Source: M3007 sp044230315
Lineage (GTDB): Bacteria; Bacteroidota; Bacteroidia; Chitinophagales; Saprospiraceae
Length of the DNA: 64,000 nucleotides
Assembly (NCBI GenBank): GCA_044230315.1
Contig: JBGARJ010000010.1
Span: forward strand, 62,001 to 126,000
Reading direction: 5' to 3'
Shown: one piece after another, positions 1 through 9,099 of the stretch
Numbering within the stretch: position 1 is the stretch's first letter
How the letters are laid out: each line of letters starts with the position of its first letter
The notes under the pieces: generated by a model
Told to the model about the DNA's origin: nothing
Database searches by the model: none
The model's input: the letters and a program-made list of their open reading frames with translations, nothing else
Translations under genes and position numbers: made by a program

Positions 1-518
1 TACAAAGCCGTCATGCCGGCCGACTGGATGCCATTGGCAGCAAACGGATCGGCGGTAAAGGCGGCAGCCGACTGCCGTGCGGCGGCTTCCGCTTGTTGGG
101 GCGTCATCTGCGCCACTTGTTCGGCGCCGCCCATTCCGGCAATAACGGGATTTCGGTCGATCTGCACAGCGGTTTGCGCGCGCAAACCCGCTTCTGTTTG
201 GTTGCCGTACCAGGCTTGGGCGCGGTCGCCGTAGTATTGCTGATAGGCTTGTTCGGCACGTTCTACTTTGTCTGAGAAGGGCTGGTAAAATTGCTCCAGT
301 GCATTGGGGGCAGGATTGAGCAGGTCGGGGCCATACACCCGCCGGGCGGCTTCGGCGACCGTCGTTGGGGGCGCCGGCACTTCGGCATAATAACCGGCAA
401 AATTGGTTTTTCCGAGCGGGGAAGCGCCATTGGGCTGGGCGGTGAGCGCGGGCGCGCAAAAGCCAATGATCACAAGGCCAAGCGCCGCCCACAGGGCAGT
501 TCGGTGAACAGTTTTCAT
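1..518 (-). CDS. Exported protein of unknown function, 3' end cut by window edge
   Basis: An open frame begins at the ATG complementary to 516-518 and runs leftward off the window without a stop, so about 172 codons are visible. The N-terminus has a clear signal peptide: a Lys near the start, a hydrophobic stretch (ALGLVIIGF) and an AxA-like cleavage region ending LTAQ. The mature part is rich in Ala, Gln, Pro and Tyr, with segments such as EQFYQPFSDK and QAYQQYYGDRAQAWYGN. No family was recognised. The signal peptide and the A-rich start region preceded by AAAAAAGGATGTT support this start. It lies downstream of the TonB-C gene on the same strand with about 200 bp between them, so it may have its own promoter. 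Confidence 0.6.
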   Translation of the reverse strand, partial: MKTVHRTALWAALGLVIIGFCAPALTAQPNGASPLGKTNFAGYYAEVPAPPTTVAEAARRVYGPDLLNPAPNALEQFYQPFSDKVERAEQAYQQYYGDRAQAWYGNQTEAGLRAQTAVQIDRNPVIAGMGGAEQVAQMTPQQAEAAARQSAAAFTADPFAANGIQSAGMTAL

Positions 519-715
519 AACATCCTTTTTTAGGTAAAATATGCGGCGTAGCGCGAACGCCGCACGAACCCATTGGACGGGACGCCCTGAAAAATGGTTG
601 CACCCTGCTGAACGGGGCGTCAACAGGGTGCAGCAGGTGGGCGCGCGCAGGACTGGACGGCCCACTAGAACGGATGTGGAACAAGCCCTTTCATATGCAT
701 GCTTTCGGATAGGCT

Positions 716-1177
716 CTAATTGCCAAACAGCGCCCTGGATTTTTTCTTTTTGGGCTTCTCGTCCTCGAGTTTGAAGCGCACGGGCAAGGTGTACCGGATC
801 TTTACCGGTTGTCCGTATAAGGTGCCCGGCAACCAGGGCTTCATGGTTTGCAGGACGCGTAAAATTTCATCGCCGCATCCGCCCCCGATATCGCTAATGA
901 TTTGAATGTCGGTTACGGTGCCGTCTTTGTCGACCACGAAGGTTGCCACGACGACGCCTTGAATATTATTTTCTTTTGCCAATACCGGATATTGAATGGT
1001 CCGACCCAGAAATGCCATCAGTTCGGCTTCGCCGCCCGGATACGAAGGCGGAACAATATCGTCGTCGAACATCTGATAGGTATATTCCGGATTTTCGGAG
1101 GCGGCTGTTGTTGTTTGGGCGCCCAGGGGGCATAGAAAGCCGATACCGGCCAGGAGAGAAAGCGTCAGGATTTTCAT
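716..1177 (-). CDS. TonB C-terminal domain protein (periplasmic, energy-transducer family)
   Basis: A 153-residue protein. Residues 1-20 are a signal peptide (LLAGIGFLCPLGAQ). Residues about 60-145 match the TonB C-terminal fold, with the typical pattern YPGGEAELMAFLGRTIQYP, then VVATFVVDKDGTVTDIQII, then a proline-rich PWLPGTLYGQPVKIRYTLPVRF. It lacks the N-terminal membrane anchor and Pro-rich linker of a true TonB. In Bacteroidota such short secreted TonB_C proteins are common and their partners are mostly unknown. The C-terminus is very basic (KPKKKK). No ExbB or ExbD gene lies next to it, so a role in energising a specific TonB-dependent receptor cannot be claimed. Confidence 0.85.
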   Translation of the reverse strand: MKILTLSLLAGIGFLCPLGAQTTTAASENPEYTYQMFDDDIVPPSYPGGEAELMAFLGRTIQYPVLAKENNIQGVVVATFVVDKDGTVTDIQIISDIGGGCGDEILRVLQTMKPWLPGTLYGQPVKIRYTLPVRFKLEDEKPKKKKSRALFGN

Positions 1178-1314
1178 ACTGGTTTGGTTTGAATAGGTGA
1201 ATCATGTACTTAAGTACGCCCTTATCAGTCGCAGGGCCGGGCAGTTTATCAACAAACCTGCCGTTATATCCGCTGCTGTCGTGTTTTGTTACGGGGATGG
1301 CGCGCTGAGTTGGA

Positions 1315-2574
1315 TCAGTCTTTATACGGATCGTACATATCCGGCGCAGCCATGGCTACGCCGATGGGCCGCAGCCGGTGCGTCACCTCGATGGTTCCGG
1401 CGTGGTAGGCCAGCACTTCGTCCAGCCGTTTGTAACATTCCGGCGCTTCGTCGGCGCCGCCGCCCCGCAGGGTGATCCCTTGTTTTTTGAGGCTTTTTTT
1501 GACCTTGATCCAATCCACGGCGCCTTTGCTGAGGTACTCGATTTTGCCGTTGCGCCAGCGTTTTTTACCGGCGGCCTGGTTGCGGCTCATCACCCGGCCT
1601 GCGCCATGTACGGTAGAATACAAACCCGTGCGGCTGCGGTCGCTGTCCACACCACGAATGATGACCGAGGTGTCGCTCATGGTTGCGCCCACAAAGCCGT
1701 ATTGTCCCGGGAAAGCTGGCGTGGCGCCTTTGCGTACGACATAGTACCGCTGCCCGAAGTGGGTTTCTTCCCACAGGAAATTGTGGTGGTTGTGCACTTC
1801 GAAAACCGGTTGTGCGCCGAGGATGCCGAGCACTTTGGCTACTACGGTATCGCGGCCGGCATAGGCATATTCGCCGGCCAGGCGCATGGCCGCCAGGTAA
1901 TCCTGGCCGAGCGGGCTGCCGGCGTCGAACAGGATAGGCGGCGCGTCCATGCCGCCTTCTGGGGCGTGTTCGTCAAATTTTTTGCCTTTCGACAGGGCAA
2001 TGAACCCCATGGTCGTCTTATGCCCGAAACCCCGTGAACCGAAATGCACACCGATCCAAAGCCAGCCGGCTTCATCTTCGAACAGGTCGACAAAATGATT
2101 GCCCGAGCCCACCGTGCCGAGTTGGTCCATTGCCGGTTTTATCATGTTGCGCTGGGGGGCAAAATCAGCCTTGGCGATCGCATCGAATACCGGATGGTCG
2201 ATCGGTTTGGGGTTGGGCCGGCCGATGCCGAAGCCGATCTGTTTGAAGATTTCGTCCATCACGTTTTCGGGGTCGATATCGGCCGCCCGGATATTGGTTT
2301 GACAGGCTTTGTTGCCACAGGCAATGTCGAACCCCACCCCGGAGAGGCTGATTTTATCGGCATACGCCACCACGCCGCCGATAGGGTGCCCATAGCCGTA
2401 ATGGGCATCGGCGGTGAGCGTGGCACGGTCGTCCGGCCCGCTGATGCAGCGTTTTATCTGTTCGATCGAATTAACGTCGATGATCGGTTCGCCGAAAATG
2501 GTCAGTGGATGCACAACAATAAAATAATCTTGGTCGCTGTGGCAGCGCAGATAAAGATAAGGTAATCTCGCCAC
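1315..2574 (-). CDS. rtcB: RtcB-family RNA ligase
   Basis: A 419-residue RtcB homologue. This family joins RNA 2',3'-cyclic phosphate or 3'-phosphate ends to 5'-OH ends using GTP and Mn2+. The signatures are in order: GVGFDIACG (Cys86), GSGNHFVDL (His160), GVHFGSRG (His177), VHNHHN (about 261-265) and HGAGRVMSR, whose His323 is the expected guanylylation site. GGGADEAPECY near the C-terminus also fits the family. The longest frame starts with GTG complementary to 2572-2574. No ATG precedes the conserved core, so the exact start is uncertain. There is no archease or RtcA gene beside it. It could act in tRNA or rRNA repair, but the target cannot be read from the sequence. Confidence 0.93.
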   Translation of the reverse strand: MARLPYLYLRCHSDQDYFIVVHPLTIFGEPIIDVNSIEQIKRCISGPDDRATLTADAHYGYGHPIGGVVAYADKISLSGVGFDIACGNKACQTNIRAADIDPENVMDEIFKQIGFGIGRPNPKPIDHPVFDAIAKADFAPQRNMIKPAMDQLGTVGSGNHFVDLFEDEAGWLWIGVHFGSRGFGHKTTMGFIALSKGKKFDEHAPEGGMDAPPILFDAGSPLGQDYLAAMRLAGEYAYAGRDTVVAKVLGILGAQPVFEVHNHHNFLWEETHFGQRYYVVRKGATPAFPGQYGFVGATMSDTSVIIRGVDSDRSRTGLYSTVHGAGRVMSRNQAAGKKRWRNGKIEYLSKGAVDWIKVKKSLKKQGITLRGGGADEAPECYKRLDEVLAYHAGTIEVTHRLRPIGVAMAAPDMYDPYKD

Positions 2575-2957
2575 TCGGGGCAGAACCGGCTATGGCTTTT
2601 AAAAGTTCGGCAAGAGGGGGCTTTTTTATTGACGCTTGCGTTTTAGCAGTAGTTCGGTAGGTTTTTGCAAACAATTGAAAATGAAACCTCGTGAATGTTG
2701 TTGGCGAGGACGCCAACAACGGCGCTAGGGCTTGATTTTCAACGAAATACCGCTGTTGTCTTCCTCGCCAACAGCAAACTGTACTGAACTACTGTTGCTG
2801 CGAATGCTTGGGCGGCAAAACCGGTTTTCCGGCGCTCAATTAGTGCTTTTTACGACTTTTTTGAATCAGACGCCCGGATAATCTGATCTTTCGAACCTGT
2901 TTGGAGCCCAGTATGAAAATCCGAACCTGTTCTAAAACCTGCAAATCTTGATTGAAC
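2575..2957. other. Intergenic region with a perfect 10-bp hairpin
   Basis: This is 383 bp between the divergent rtcB and the exported beta-rich protein. It should hold promoters for both. The one clear structure is a perfect inverted repeat, GTTGTTGGCG (2697-2706) and CGCCAACAAC (2711-2720), with loop AGGA. There is no T-run after it on either strand, so it is not a standard terminator. No reading frame here is convincing. Confidence 0.5.
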
Positions 2958-4202
2958 ATGAAAAGCTACCTGCTCTTTTTTACCCTCCTTTGGGCAACCC
3001 TCCTTACCGCCCAGGGTACGCGTAACGGCGCCCCGCATATTTTTCTCGATTGCCAGTGGGGTTGCGACCAGCAATACCTCAAAACCGAACTGACGTATGT
3101 CAATTTTGTCCGCGACCGTGCCGACGCCGACGTATTCATTCAGCAATCCGGTCTTGCGAATGGTTCCGGCGGCGCACAATACTCCCTGTTCTTTTTCGGC
3201 CAGAATCAATTTGCCGGCAAAAACGATACCCTGGTGTTCAATGTACCCCCGGCTGCTTCGAGCGACGACACCCGTCAAGCCCTGAAAACACAACTCGAGC
3301 GCGGTTTGCTGCCATATTTACTAAAATCATCGCTGGCCGACCGTATTTCGTTTTCGGTGGAAAAAAAGGAGGGCGACAGCGTACGGGTGAACTATGATCC
3401 GTGGAATTTCTGGACGATTTCCTTGCGGGCTAACGGCTATTTGAATGGTCAGGAAGTGGCCAAATCGGTCGAAATGTTTGGCAATTTCGAGGCTAACCGT
3501 GTGACGGAGCGGCAAAAAACCAGTTTGTCGGCCGGGTTGGATTATGCGCGAAATACGTTCCGTTTTGACGACACCTTATCCGAAGTTTACGAGAACGGCG
3601 GGTATTATTTCTCCGCTTCCCAGGTGTTTTCGATCAACGATCATTGGTCGTACGGCTTTTTCGGCGGCGGCCGGCAGGCGCAATTCAACAACCTGAAAAT
3701 GAGCGCTTTTGTCAACCCCGGCATCGAGTATAATGTTTTCCCCTATAAAGATGTGGCCCGCCGGCAACTGACCTTTCGCTATCAGATTGGTTCGCGGTTT
3801 AACCAATATTTTGCCGAAACGATTTATTTTAAAACCGACCAGTGGCTGGGGGAACAATCGCTGGGCGCCAGTTACAAGCAAGTGCTCCAATGGGGGAGTT
3901 TTAACCTCGGCATGCATTCATCCACCTATCTGCACGATTGGAGGCTTAACGAGACCAATGTCTTTGGCGGTCTGGAACTCAATCTTTTTAAGGGATTCAA
4001 TTTCAACCTGTTCGGTGAGTACGGCCTGGTGCACAACCAGATCGAATTGCCCAACGACGGGGCGACGAAAGAGGAGGCCCTCTTGCGCATCCGGCAGTTA
4101 CAAACCGGGTACAACTATTTCATGTACTTCGGGGTGTCGTACACGTTCGGCTCGATTTATTCCAATGTGGTGAACCCCCGTTTCGGCGGCGCCGATTTTT
4201 AA
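2958..4202 (+). CDS. Exported beta-strand-rich protein, probable outer-membrane barrel
   Basis: A 414-residue protein starting at ATG 2958, which places a signal peptide (SYLLFFTLLWATLLTAQ) at the N-terminus. A TTG two codons upstream is less likely. Residues 20-150 include a conserved-looking region with CQWGCDQQYLKTEL and a DRADADVFI motif. The rest is made of alternating aromatic and polar strands, for example FGGGRQAQFNNLKMSAFVNPGIEYNVF, written here only in part: FNLGMHSSTYLHDWRL and YFMYFGVSYTFGSIY. This looks like a C-terminal beta-barrel of about ten or more strands. No named family was recognised. The stop codon overlaps the convergent membrane-protein gene by three bases. Confidence 0.75.
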   Translation: MKSYLLFFTLLWATLLTAQGTRNGAPHIFLDCQWGCDQQYLKTELTYVNFVRDRADADVFIQQSGLANGSGGAQYSLFFFGQNQFAGKNDTLVFNVPPAASSDDTRQALKTQLERGLLPYLLKSSLADRISFSVEKKEGDSVRVNYDPWNFWTISLRANGYLNGQEVAKSVEMFGNFEANRVTERQKTSLSAGLDYARNTFRFDDTLSEVYENGGYYFSASQVFSINDHWSYGFFGGGRQAQFNNLKMSAFVNPGIEYNVFPYKDVARRQLTFRYQIGSRFNQYFAETIYFKTDQWLGEQSLGASYKQVLQWGSFNLGMHSSTYLHDWRLNETNVFGGLELNLFKGFNFNLFGEYGLVHNQIELPNDGATKEEALLRIRQLQTGYNYFMYFGVSYTFGSIYSNVVNPRFGGADF

Positions 4203-4444
4203 TTTTCTTCGCTCTCCCGGCGTTCTTCCTCCCAATTGGTGTTGGCCAGGGCGTAAATGATAAAACCGGCCATCACCATGAGCACCTTTGCCACGAAGGC
4301 AAAGAGGCGCCCCGGTATTTCCAGGAATTGTAAAAACACCCACTGGGTACCAACCAGTTGGAGTACCATGGCGGTGAGGCCAAACACGACCAGCAGGAAT
4401 CCGAGCAGCATCCAGCGGCCTTTATTTTTCATAAAAGAGACCAT
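4199..4444 (-). CDS. Small membrane protein, two predicted TM helices
   Basis: About 81 residues from the ATG complementary to 4442-4444; an alternative ATG lies at 4430-4432 (MKNKGRW), and the frame also extends further upstream. Two hydrophobic segments are visible: WMLLGFLLVVFGLTAMVLQLV and LFAFVAKVLMVMAGFIIYALA. An acidic and basic C-terminal tail (NWEEERRESEEN) follows. The pattern suggests an inner-membrane protein of unknown function, common in Bacteroidota next to unrelated genes. It ends tail-to-tail with the preceding plus-strand gene. The upstream gene on the other strand (HMG-CoA lyase) would share the intergenic promoter region. Confidence 0.65.
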   Translation of the reverse strand: MVSFMKNKGRWMLLGFLLVVFGLTAMVLQLVGTQWVFLQFLEIPGRLFAFVAKVLMVMAGFIIYALANTNWEEERRESEEN

Positions 4445-4570
4445 AAAATTGCATGAGTATGAAAATCCGGCACTGTACTTGTCCGGCACGAACGCATAAC
4501 TTTGGCGGACCAAATTTGTTTAGCACCGGTGCTTATGCCGATGCTTTTACCCAACCAAAATTAATCCGTT

Positions 4571-5455
4571 TTGCCAAACACCAGTATCCAGCACCCAGGT
4601 TCCGGTATTAAACTGATCGAATGCCCGCGCGACGCGATGCAGGGGTTGCACGATTTTATTGAAACCGATGTTAAGGCCTCCTACATCAACCAATTGCTCC
4701 GCGTGGGGTTCGACACCATTGATTTTGGTTCTTTTGTCAGCCCCAAAGCGATTCCGCAAATGCGCGACACGGCCGATGTGCTGGCAAAGTTAGACCTTTC
4801 CGCATCGGCCACCAAACTGCTGGCCATAGTCGCCAACGAACGCGGCGCCGAGGATGCCTGCCGCTTCCCGGAAATCCGGTTTCTGGGCTATCCGTTCAGC
4901 ATCAGCGAAACCTTCCAACTGCGCAACACCAACGCCACGATCGCCGAGAGCCTCGAGCGCACGAAGGCCATCCAGGAACACTGTGAAGTGCATGGAAAGA
5001 CCCTCGTACTGTACCTGTCCATGGGCTTTGGCAACCCCTACGGCGATCCCTGGAATGTGGAGATCGTGCAAAAATGGGTGGATGCGCTGATCCCCTACGG
5101 CATCCGGATTTTTTCCCTGTCGGACACGATCGGCTGTTCCAACCCGGAAAACATTTCCTACTTGTTCGGCAACCTCATCCCGGCTTATCCCGACATCGAG
5201 TTTGGCGCGCACCTGCACACCCAGCCCCACAATTGGCGCGAAAAAATTCAGTCGGCCTGGGAACATGGCTGCCGCCGTTTCGACGGCGCCATGCGCGGCT
5301 TCGGCGGCTGCCCCATGGCCAAAGATGACCTCACGGGCAATATGGCCACCGAAAACCTGGTGTTTTTCTTCGATGAAATGGGGGAGGAGCTGAGCATCAA
5401 CCGCAATGCATTTGGCAAGAGCATGGCGCTGGCGCTGGATGTGTTTCCACACTGA
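4571..5455 (+). CDS. Hydroxymethylglutaryl-CoA lyase
   Basis: A 294-residue HMGL-like TIM-barrel enzyme, expected to split HMG-CoA into acetyl-CoA and acetoacetate in leucine breakdown. The first strand carries LIECPRDAMQ (residues 15-24), matching the E-x-PRD-x-Q metal and substrate site. GAHLHTQPHN supplies the metal-binding His pair, and GFGGCPMAKDDLTGN holds the catalytic Cys (about 247). The start must be TTG 4571: an in-frame stop lies at 4562-4564, and the first ATG (residue 23) falls inside the active-site motif. Related DRE-TIM enzymes are possible, but the GGCP loop favours HMGL. Acetoacetate-using genes occur elsewhere in the window (acetoacetyl-CoA synthetase, homogentisate dioxygenase). 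Confidence 0.9.
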   Translation: MPNTSIQHPGSGIKLIECPRDAMQGLHDFIETDVKASYINQLLRVGFDTIDFGSFVSPKAIPQMRDTADVLAKLDLSASATKLLAIVANERGAEDACRFPEIRFLGYPFSISETFQLRNTNATIAESLERTKAIQEHCEVHGKTLVLYLSMGFGNPYGDPWNVEIVQKWVDALIPYGIRIFSLSDTIGCSNPENISYLFGNLIPAYPDIEFGAHLHTQPHNWREKIQSAWEHGCRRFDGAMRGFGGCPMAKDDLTGNMATENLVFFFDEMGEELSINRNAFGKSMALALDVFPH

Positions 5456-5617
5456 TTCACGGTTTTATCCTTCCTTGCGCCGGGTCCGGGTGTTTGGAGC
5501 AGACGGTACTTCGCATGGTGCGGCCGTTATTTTTAAAAATTGCGCCAACAAAGCTAGCCTCCATACCGGGTAATCTCGGGGCAGAACGTACTTTTGCCCG
5601 CTTTCAGGCAAAACACG

Positions 5618-7087
5618 ATGTTCACATTCGATCCCGCCAAGATACTCGACCAGTTTGTCTATCAGCCGCAATCGCCGTTGTTGTTCAGCAGCGGGCTGTT
5701 CCTGTTTTTATTTCTGGGGTTTTTGCTGGTATACCGATTGTTACAACCCCATGAGCGGGCGCGGATCATTTGGTGCGTCTTGTTTTCGGTCTACTTTTAC
5801 TACAAGAGCAGCGGTATTTATTTTTTGTTGCTGGTGGGCAGTGTTTTGGTTGATTTCAACCTGGCCAAATGGATTCAAAACGCCCAATCGGTCCGCTCCC
5901 GGAAGTGGTTGCTGGTGCTCAGCCTGGTGGCCAACCTGGGCATGCTGGCGTACTTTAAATACACCAATTATTTCTTCCAACTCTGGGCCGGCGTCAGCGG
6001 CACGGCGCCGTTGCATTTCGATATTTTTCTACCGGTCGGCATCTCGTTTTTCACCTTTCAGTCGCTGAGCTACACCATCGATGTGTACCGGGGCAACCTG
6101 AAAGCGCTCGACAACATGTCCGATTATGCTTTCTTCGTGACCTTTTTCCCTCAAATGGTGGCCGGCCCCATCGTGCGGGCGGCCGACTTCCTGCCGCAGA
6201 TACACCGCCCCCTGTTTGTGTCGCGCGAGGATTTTGGGCGCGGCGTGTTTTTGTTTTGCATTGGCTTGTTTAAAAAAGCCGTCATTTCCGACTACATCAG
6301 TCTGAACTTTGTCGACCGGATATTCGACTCGCCCACTCAATATACCGGGCTGGAAAACCTCTTCGGTATTTACGGCTACGCGTTGCAGATTTATTGCGAT
6401 TTCAGCGGCTATTCCGACATGGCGATTGGGATCGGCTTGTTGCTGGGTTTTCAGTTTCCGATCAATTTCAATTCGCCGTACCAATCGCTGAGCATTACCG
6501 AGTTCTGGCGGCGCTGGCACATTTCGCTGTCCACCTGGCTGCGCGACTACCTGTATATTTCGCTCGGCGGCAACCGCAAAGGTCGCCTGCGCACCTACGT
6601 CAACCTGTTGCTGACGATGCTGCTCGGCGGCCTGTGGCACGGGGCTGCCACGCGGTTTATCATCTGGGGGGGCTTACACGGAGTGGCCCTGTCGGTCGAG
6701 CGCTGGTGGAAATCCGTTTTCCCGGGCAAGCCCGGCTTTTCCCGGCGTTTGTTGGGCGGCTTGCTGACGTTCCATTTCGTTTGTTTTTGCTGGATTTTTT
6801 TTCGGGCGCCGGATCTGGATGCCGTTGGAGCTATCCTGGGCCAGATTGCTTTTGCTTTTCAGCCCCAAATTCTGCCCGAGTTCCTGCTTGGCTACGGAAC
6901 GGTCGTTTTCTGGATGGTACTGGGGTATGGGTTGCATCTGTTGCCCGCCTCCTGGGAACGCGCCGCCGAACGGCAGGTGACGGCACTGCCTTTGGCTGTC
7001 AAAGCCGTGCTGGTGACCCTGGTGGTCATCCTCGTCATGCAGGTGAAATCGTCGGATGTGCAGCCGTTTATTTACTTTCAGTTTTAG
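5618..7087 (+). CDS. MBOAT-family O-acyltransferase (AlgI/DltB-like)
   Basis: A 489-residue multi-pass membrane protein of the MBOAT family, starting at ATG 5618 (a TTG further up adds eight poor residues). Two family histidines are clear: His301 in FWRRWHISLSTWLRDYLY and the catalytic His341 in GGLWHGAATRFIIWGGLHG. About ten hydrophobic segments span the rest. AlgI-like members move acyl groups across the inner membrane onto extracellular polysaccharides. Usually a periplasmic SGNH-type partner (AlgJ/AlgX-like) lies next door; none is seen here. The substrate is therefore unknown. The 3' end overlaps the convergent 580-residue gene by 20 bp. Confidence 0.92.
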   Translation: MFTFDPAKILDQFVYQPQSPLLFSSGLFLFLFLGFLLVYRLLQPHERARIIWCVLFSVYFYYKSSGIYFLLLVGSVLVDFNLAKWIQNAQSVRSRKWLLVLSLVANLGMLAYFKYTNYFFQLWAGVSGTAPLHFDIFLPVGISFFTFQSLSYTIDVYRGNLKALDNMSDYAFFVTFFPQMVAGPIVRAADFLPQIHRPLFVSREDFGRGVFLFCIGLFKKAVISDYISLNFVDRIFDSPTQYTGLENLFGIYGYALQIYCDFSGYSDMAIGIGLLLGFQFPINFNSPYQSLSITEFWRRWHISLSTWLRDYLYISLGGNRKGRLRTYVNLLLTMLLGGLWHGAATRFIIWGGLHGVALSVERWWKSVFPGKPGFSRRLLGGLLTFHFVCFCWIFFRAPDLDAVGAILGQIAFAFQPQILPEFLLGYGTVVFWMVLGYGLHLLPASWERAAERQVTALPLAVKAVLVTLVVILVMQVKSSDVQPFIYFQF

Positions 7088-8810
7088 GGCATTTGACATC
7101 GAGCGCCTCGAGGATTTCAGCCTGTTTTTCCCGCAGCCATTCGGCTTCTACGGCTGTTTTTTCGGCCAGCCGGGCGGCGATTTTTTCCATTTCCTGGCGC
7201 ATGGCTGCGCAATTGACAGCGCCCATCTGCAACCGTTCCTTTTGCCGGAACAATTGGATGGCGCATTCGTAAAAAGCAAGTACTCCGTCGCGGCGTTCCG
7301 GCGGCAGGCTTTTATTTTCCTTGATCCGTTTGTGGGTAGCGCGTTTCATGTTCACGCTTTCGTCGTCGAGCAGGGTGTCGAGCTCGTACCGGATACGGAG
7401 GTCCAGCGTGGCGGCGAGGAGGTACAGGTTGGTGTCGTCGGAGGCGCCGTAAGTGAAATAGTGCGGCAGGCACTGCGCCGCGGCGTCGTACTTTTTTTGG
7501 GCGAAAAACAGCATGGCGCGGCCGGTATCGACCACCAGTTCGGTTTCTTGTGTGGCTGAAATTTTACCCGAAAACTCCGCTATAAAACCTGCTGCCCAGT
7601 CCAGGTGCCCCAATTTAATGGCATTGAGGAGCATGTTTTGGAAATGCGAGCTCTGGATGGCTTCCCCGGTTTGCCGGGTTAGTTGCAGGTCTTCCTGGTG
7701 CGAGCGGAATTGCCGCTCAAGGAACTGGCGGTCGCGGGTGAGCCGGTACCGCCGCGCCCAGTAGCTGCGCACCATGACGTTGAAATCCTTAAAGCGCTTG
7801 ACCGGGATGAGGCTTTGGTGCTGCTGCAGGAGGGTGAAAAAAGCGTCGGCGAGCGTGTCGGTCTTTTCTGTTTTTTTCTTGGCCAGCAGTTTGAGCAACA
7901 TAAAATACAGCGCGATGCCGGGGTCGTCTTTGTCGAAGTTGTTCTTGATCAGCAACTTGACCATTTTCACCGTCAGAGTTTGGTTGGTCGCCAGCCGCCG
8001 GTATTCATCGGTATCCGTTTCGAACGGCATGGCGATGTGTTGCAAATGCAGCAGTTTGCACATTTGGTCCAGTTTCCCCAGCAGGTAGAAGCGGTCGAGT
8101 TTTTCGGTGGCCTCCAGCAGGCTGACGAAACCGCCTTGCGCCGACCACTCGTGCAGGCTTTCGTACACGGTCTTTTCCTGTTCCGACAGGTACCGGAAGT
8201 AAAAAAAGTCGCTGAATTCGTATTCCTCGAAGTGGTTGAAGCGGGTTTGGCTTTGAAACACCTCTTCGAGTTCCTGATACAGGTTGTGAAAGAGATTTTC
8301 GGTGCGTTTGACGCGGCGTTTTTTCGCATCGGTGGCCGGCTTCGGGGTGCTGACCGGCTCCTTTTGCCGAATATTGTCTACCGGTTTTTGCAGCAGCCGC
8401 TCGCTGTAGAATCGCATGAGGGCCAACTGTTGTCGGGCGAAATTGAGCAGGGCTACGGGGTCTTGCAGGTAATTGTTCTTGCGCCCGCCGCGCACCATGC
8501 GCCCGCCTTTCACGGCAGAATACCGGAAATTGATGAATTGTTTTACGATATGCATGAGCTGGGCCATGCTGCGTTCCACCTCGCTTTGGCGGTGGGTACG
8601 GCTGGGATAGAGTTCGGCGCCCACTGCGTTTTTGTCCAGGCGTTGGTCGGTAAAGTCCGGGTAAAACCGCTTGAGGTATTCGAACAGCCGCACCGTATCG
8701 TTGAAGCGGTTGATTTCATTGAAAATCGGCGATGCGACGAAGAGCTCGAGGGTGTCGAACTCTTCCTGGGAAAGTAATTGCAGGGTGCGAACAAGGATAC
8801 TGTCCTGCAT
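7068..8810 (-). CDS. Large helical protein of unknown function
   Basis: A 580-residue protein from the ATG complementary to 8808-8810. The longer frame to 9071 adds 87 residues that look non-coding. The start MQDSILVRTLQLLSQEEFD is followed by almost entirely alpha-helical sequence with many Leu, Phe, Arg and Lys residues and repeated pairs such as FARQQLALMRFYSERLLQ. Near the C-terminus are tandem helical repeats and a long Glu/Lys coiled coil (MEKIAARLAEKTAVEAEWLREK). No signal peptide or TM segment is seen, so it is probably cytoplasmic. I recognise no named domain; TPR-like or HEAT-like packing is possible. Its codon use favours this strand over the 364-codon antisense frame. Confidence 0.75.
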   Translation of the reverse strand: MQDSILVRTLQLLSQEEFDTLELFVASPIFNEINRFNDTVRLFEYLKRFYPDFTDQRLDKNAVGAELYPSRTHRQSEVERSMAQLMHIVKQFINFRYSAVKGGRMVRGGRKNNYLQDPVALLNFARQQLALMRFYSERLLQKPVDNIRQKEPVSTPKPATDAKKRRVKRTENLFHNLYQELEEVFQSQTRFNHFEEYEFSDFFYFRYLSEQEKTVYESLHEWSAQGGFVSLLEATEKLDRFYLLGKLDQMCKLLHLQHIAMPFETDTDEYRRLATNQTLTVKMVKLLIKNNFDKDDPGIALYFMLLKLLAKKKTEKTDTLADAFFTLLQQHQSLIPVKRFKDFNVMVRSYWARRYRLTRDRQFLERQFRSHQEDLQLTRQTGEAIQSSHFQNMLLNAIKLGHLDWAAGFIAEFSGKISATQETELVVDTGRAMLFFAQKKYDAAAQCLPHYFTYGASDDTNLYLLAATLDLRIRYELDTLLDDESVNMKRATHKRIKENKSLPPERRDGVLAFYECAIQLFRQKERLQMGAVNCAAMRQEMEKIAARLAEKTAVEAEWLREKQAEILEALDVKCPKTESK

Positions 8811-8913
8811 AAGCGGGCCGGAGACAGGGATGGTGAAGGATTGTGCGCGGCGGGGTAGGCCAAAATTCAGCATATCTGTGAACACTGCCAACATTTTCGC
8901 CGGCAGGTTGTGG

Positions 8914-8968
8914 AAGTGAAGCGCATTTTCGTGTTTGGCGCCCCGCGGCCCGGCCCCCCATCTTTGTC
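8914..8968 (+). promoter_or_regulatory. Upstream element, copy A of a duplicated promoter-like sequence
   Basis: This stretch begins TGGAAGTGAAGCGCA, continues with TTT and GTGTTT, and about 25 bp later has ATCTTTGT followed by ATCA. Copy B at 9722-9785 has the same order and spacing (24 bp). The spaced TTTG-like and nnnCTTTG boxes resemble the Bacteroidota sigma-A promoter. It sits about 130 bp upstream of the 131-codon gene at 9100. Confidence 0.4.
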
Positions 8969-9099
8969 CCATCACCGCGAGCCAAACCGAATGCGGCAAT
9001 CTTTCCGGCCCCAAATGCCAAGCCCCGAAAAACCTTTTGAAAACTACGGACCCCCATAACTCCGCGAACATTTAATCTTTCATTACACGCAGTACGACG

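Noticed and set aside
7683..8777. A 364-codon plus-strand frame
   Set aside because: Fully antisense to the 580-residue gene; no start context or recognisable domain, and the composition is typical of a shadow frame.
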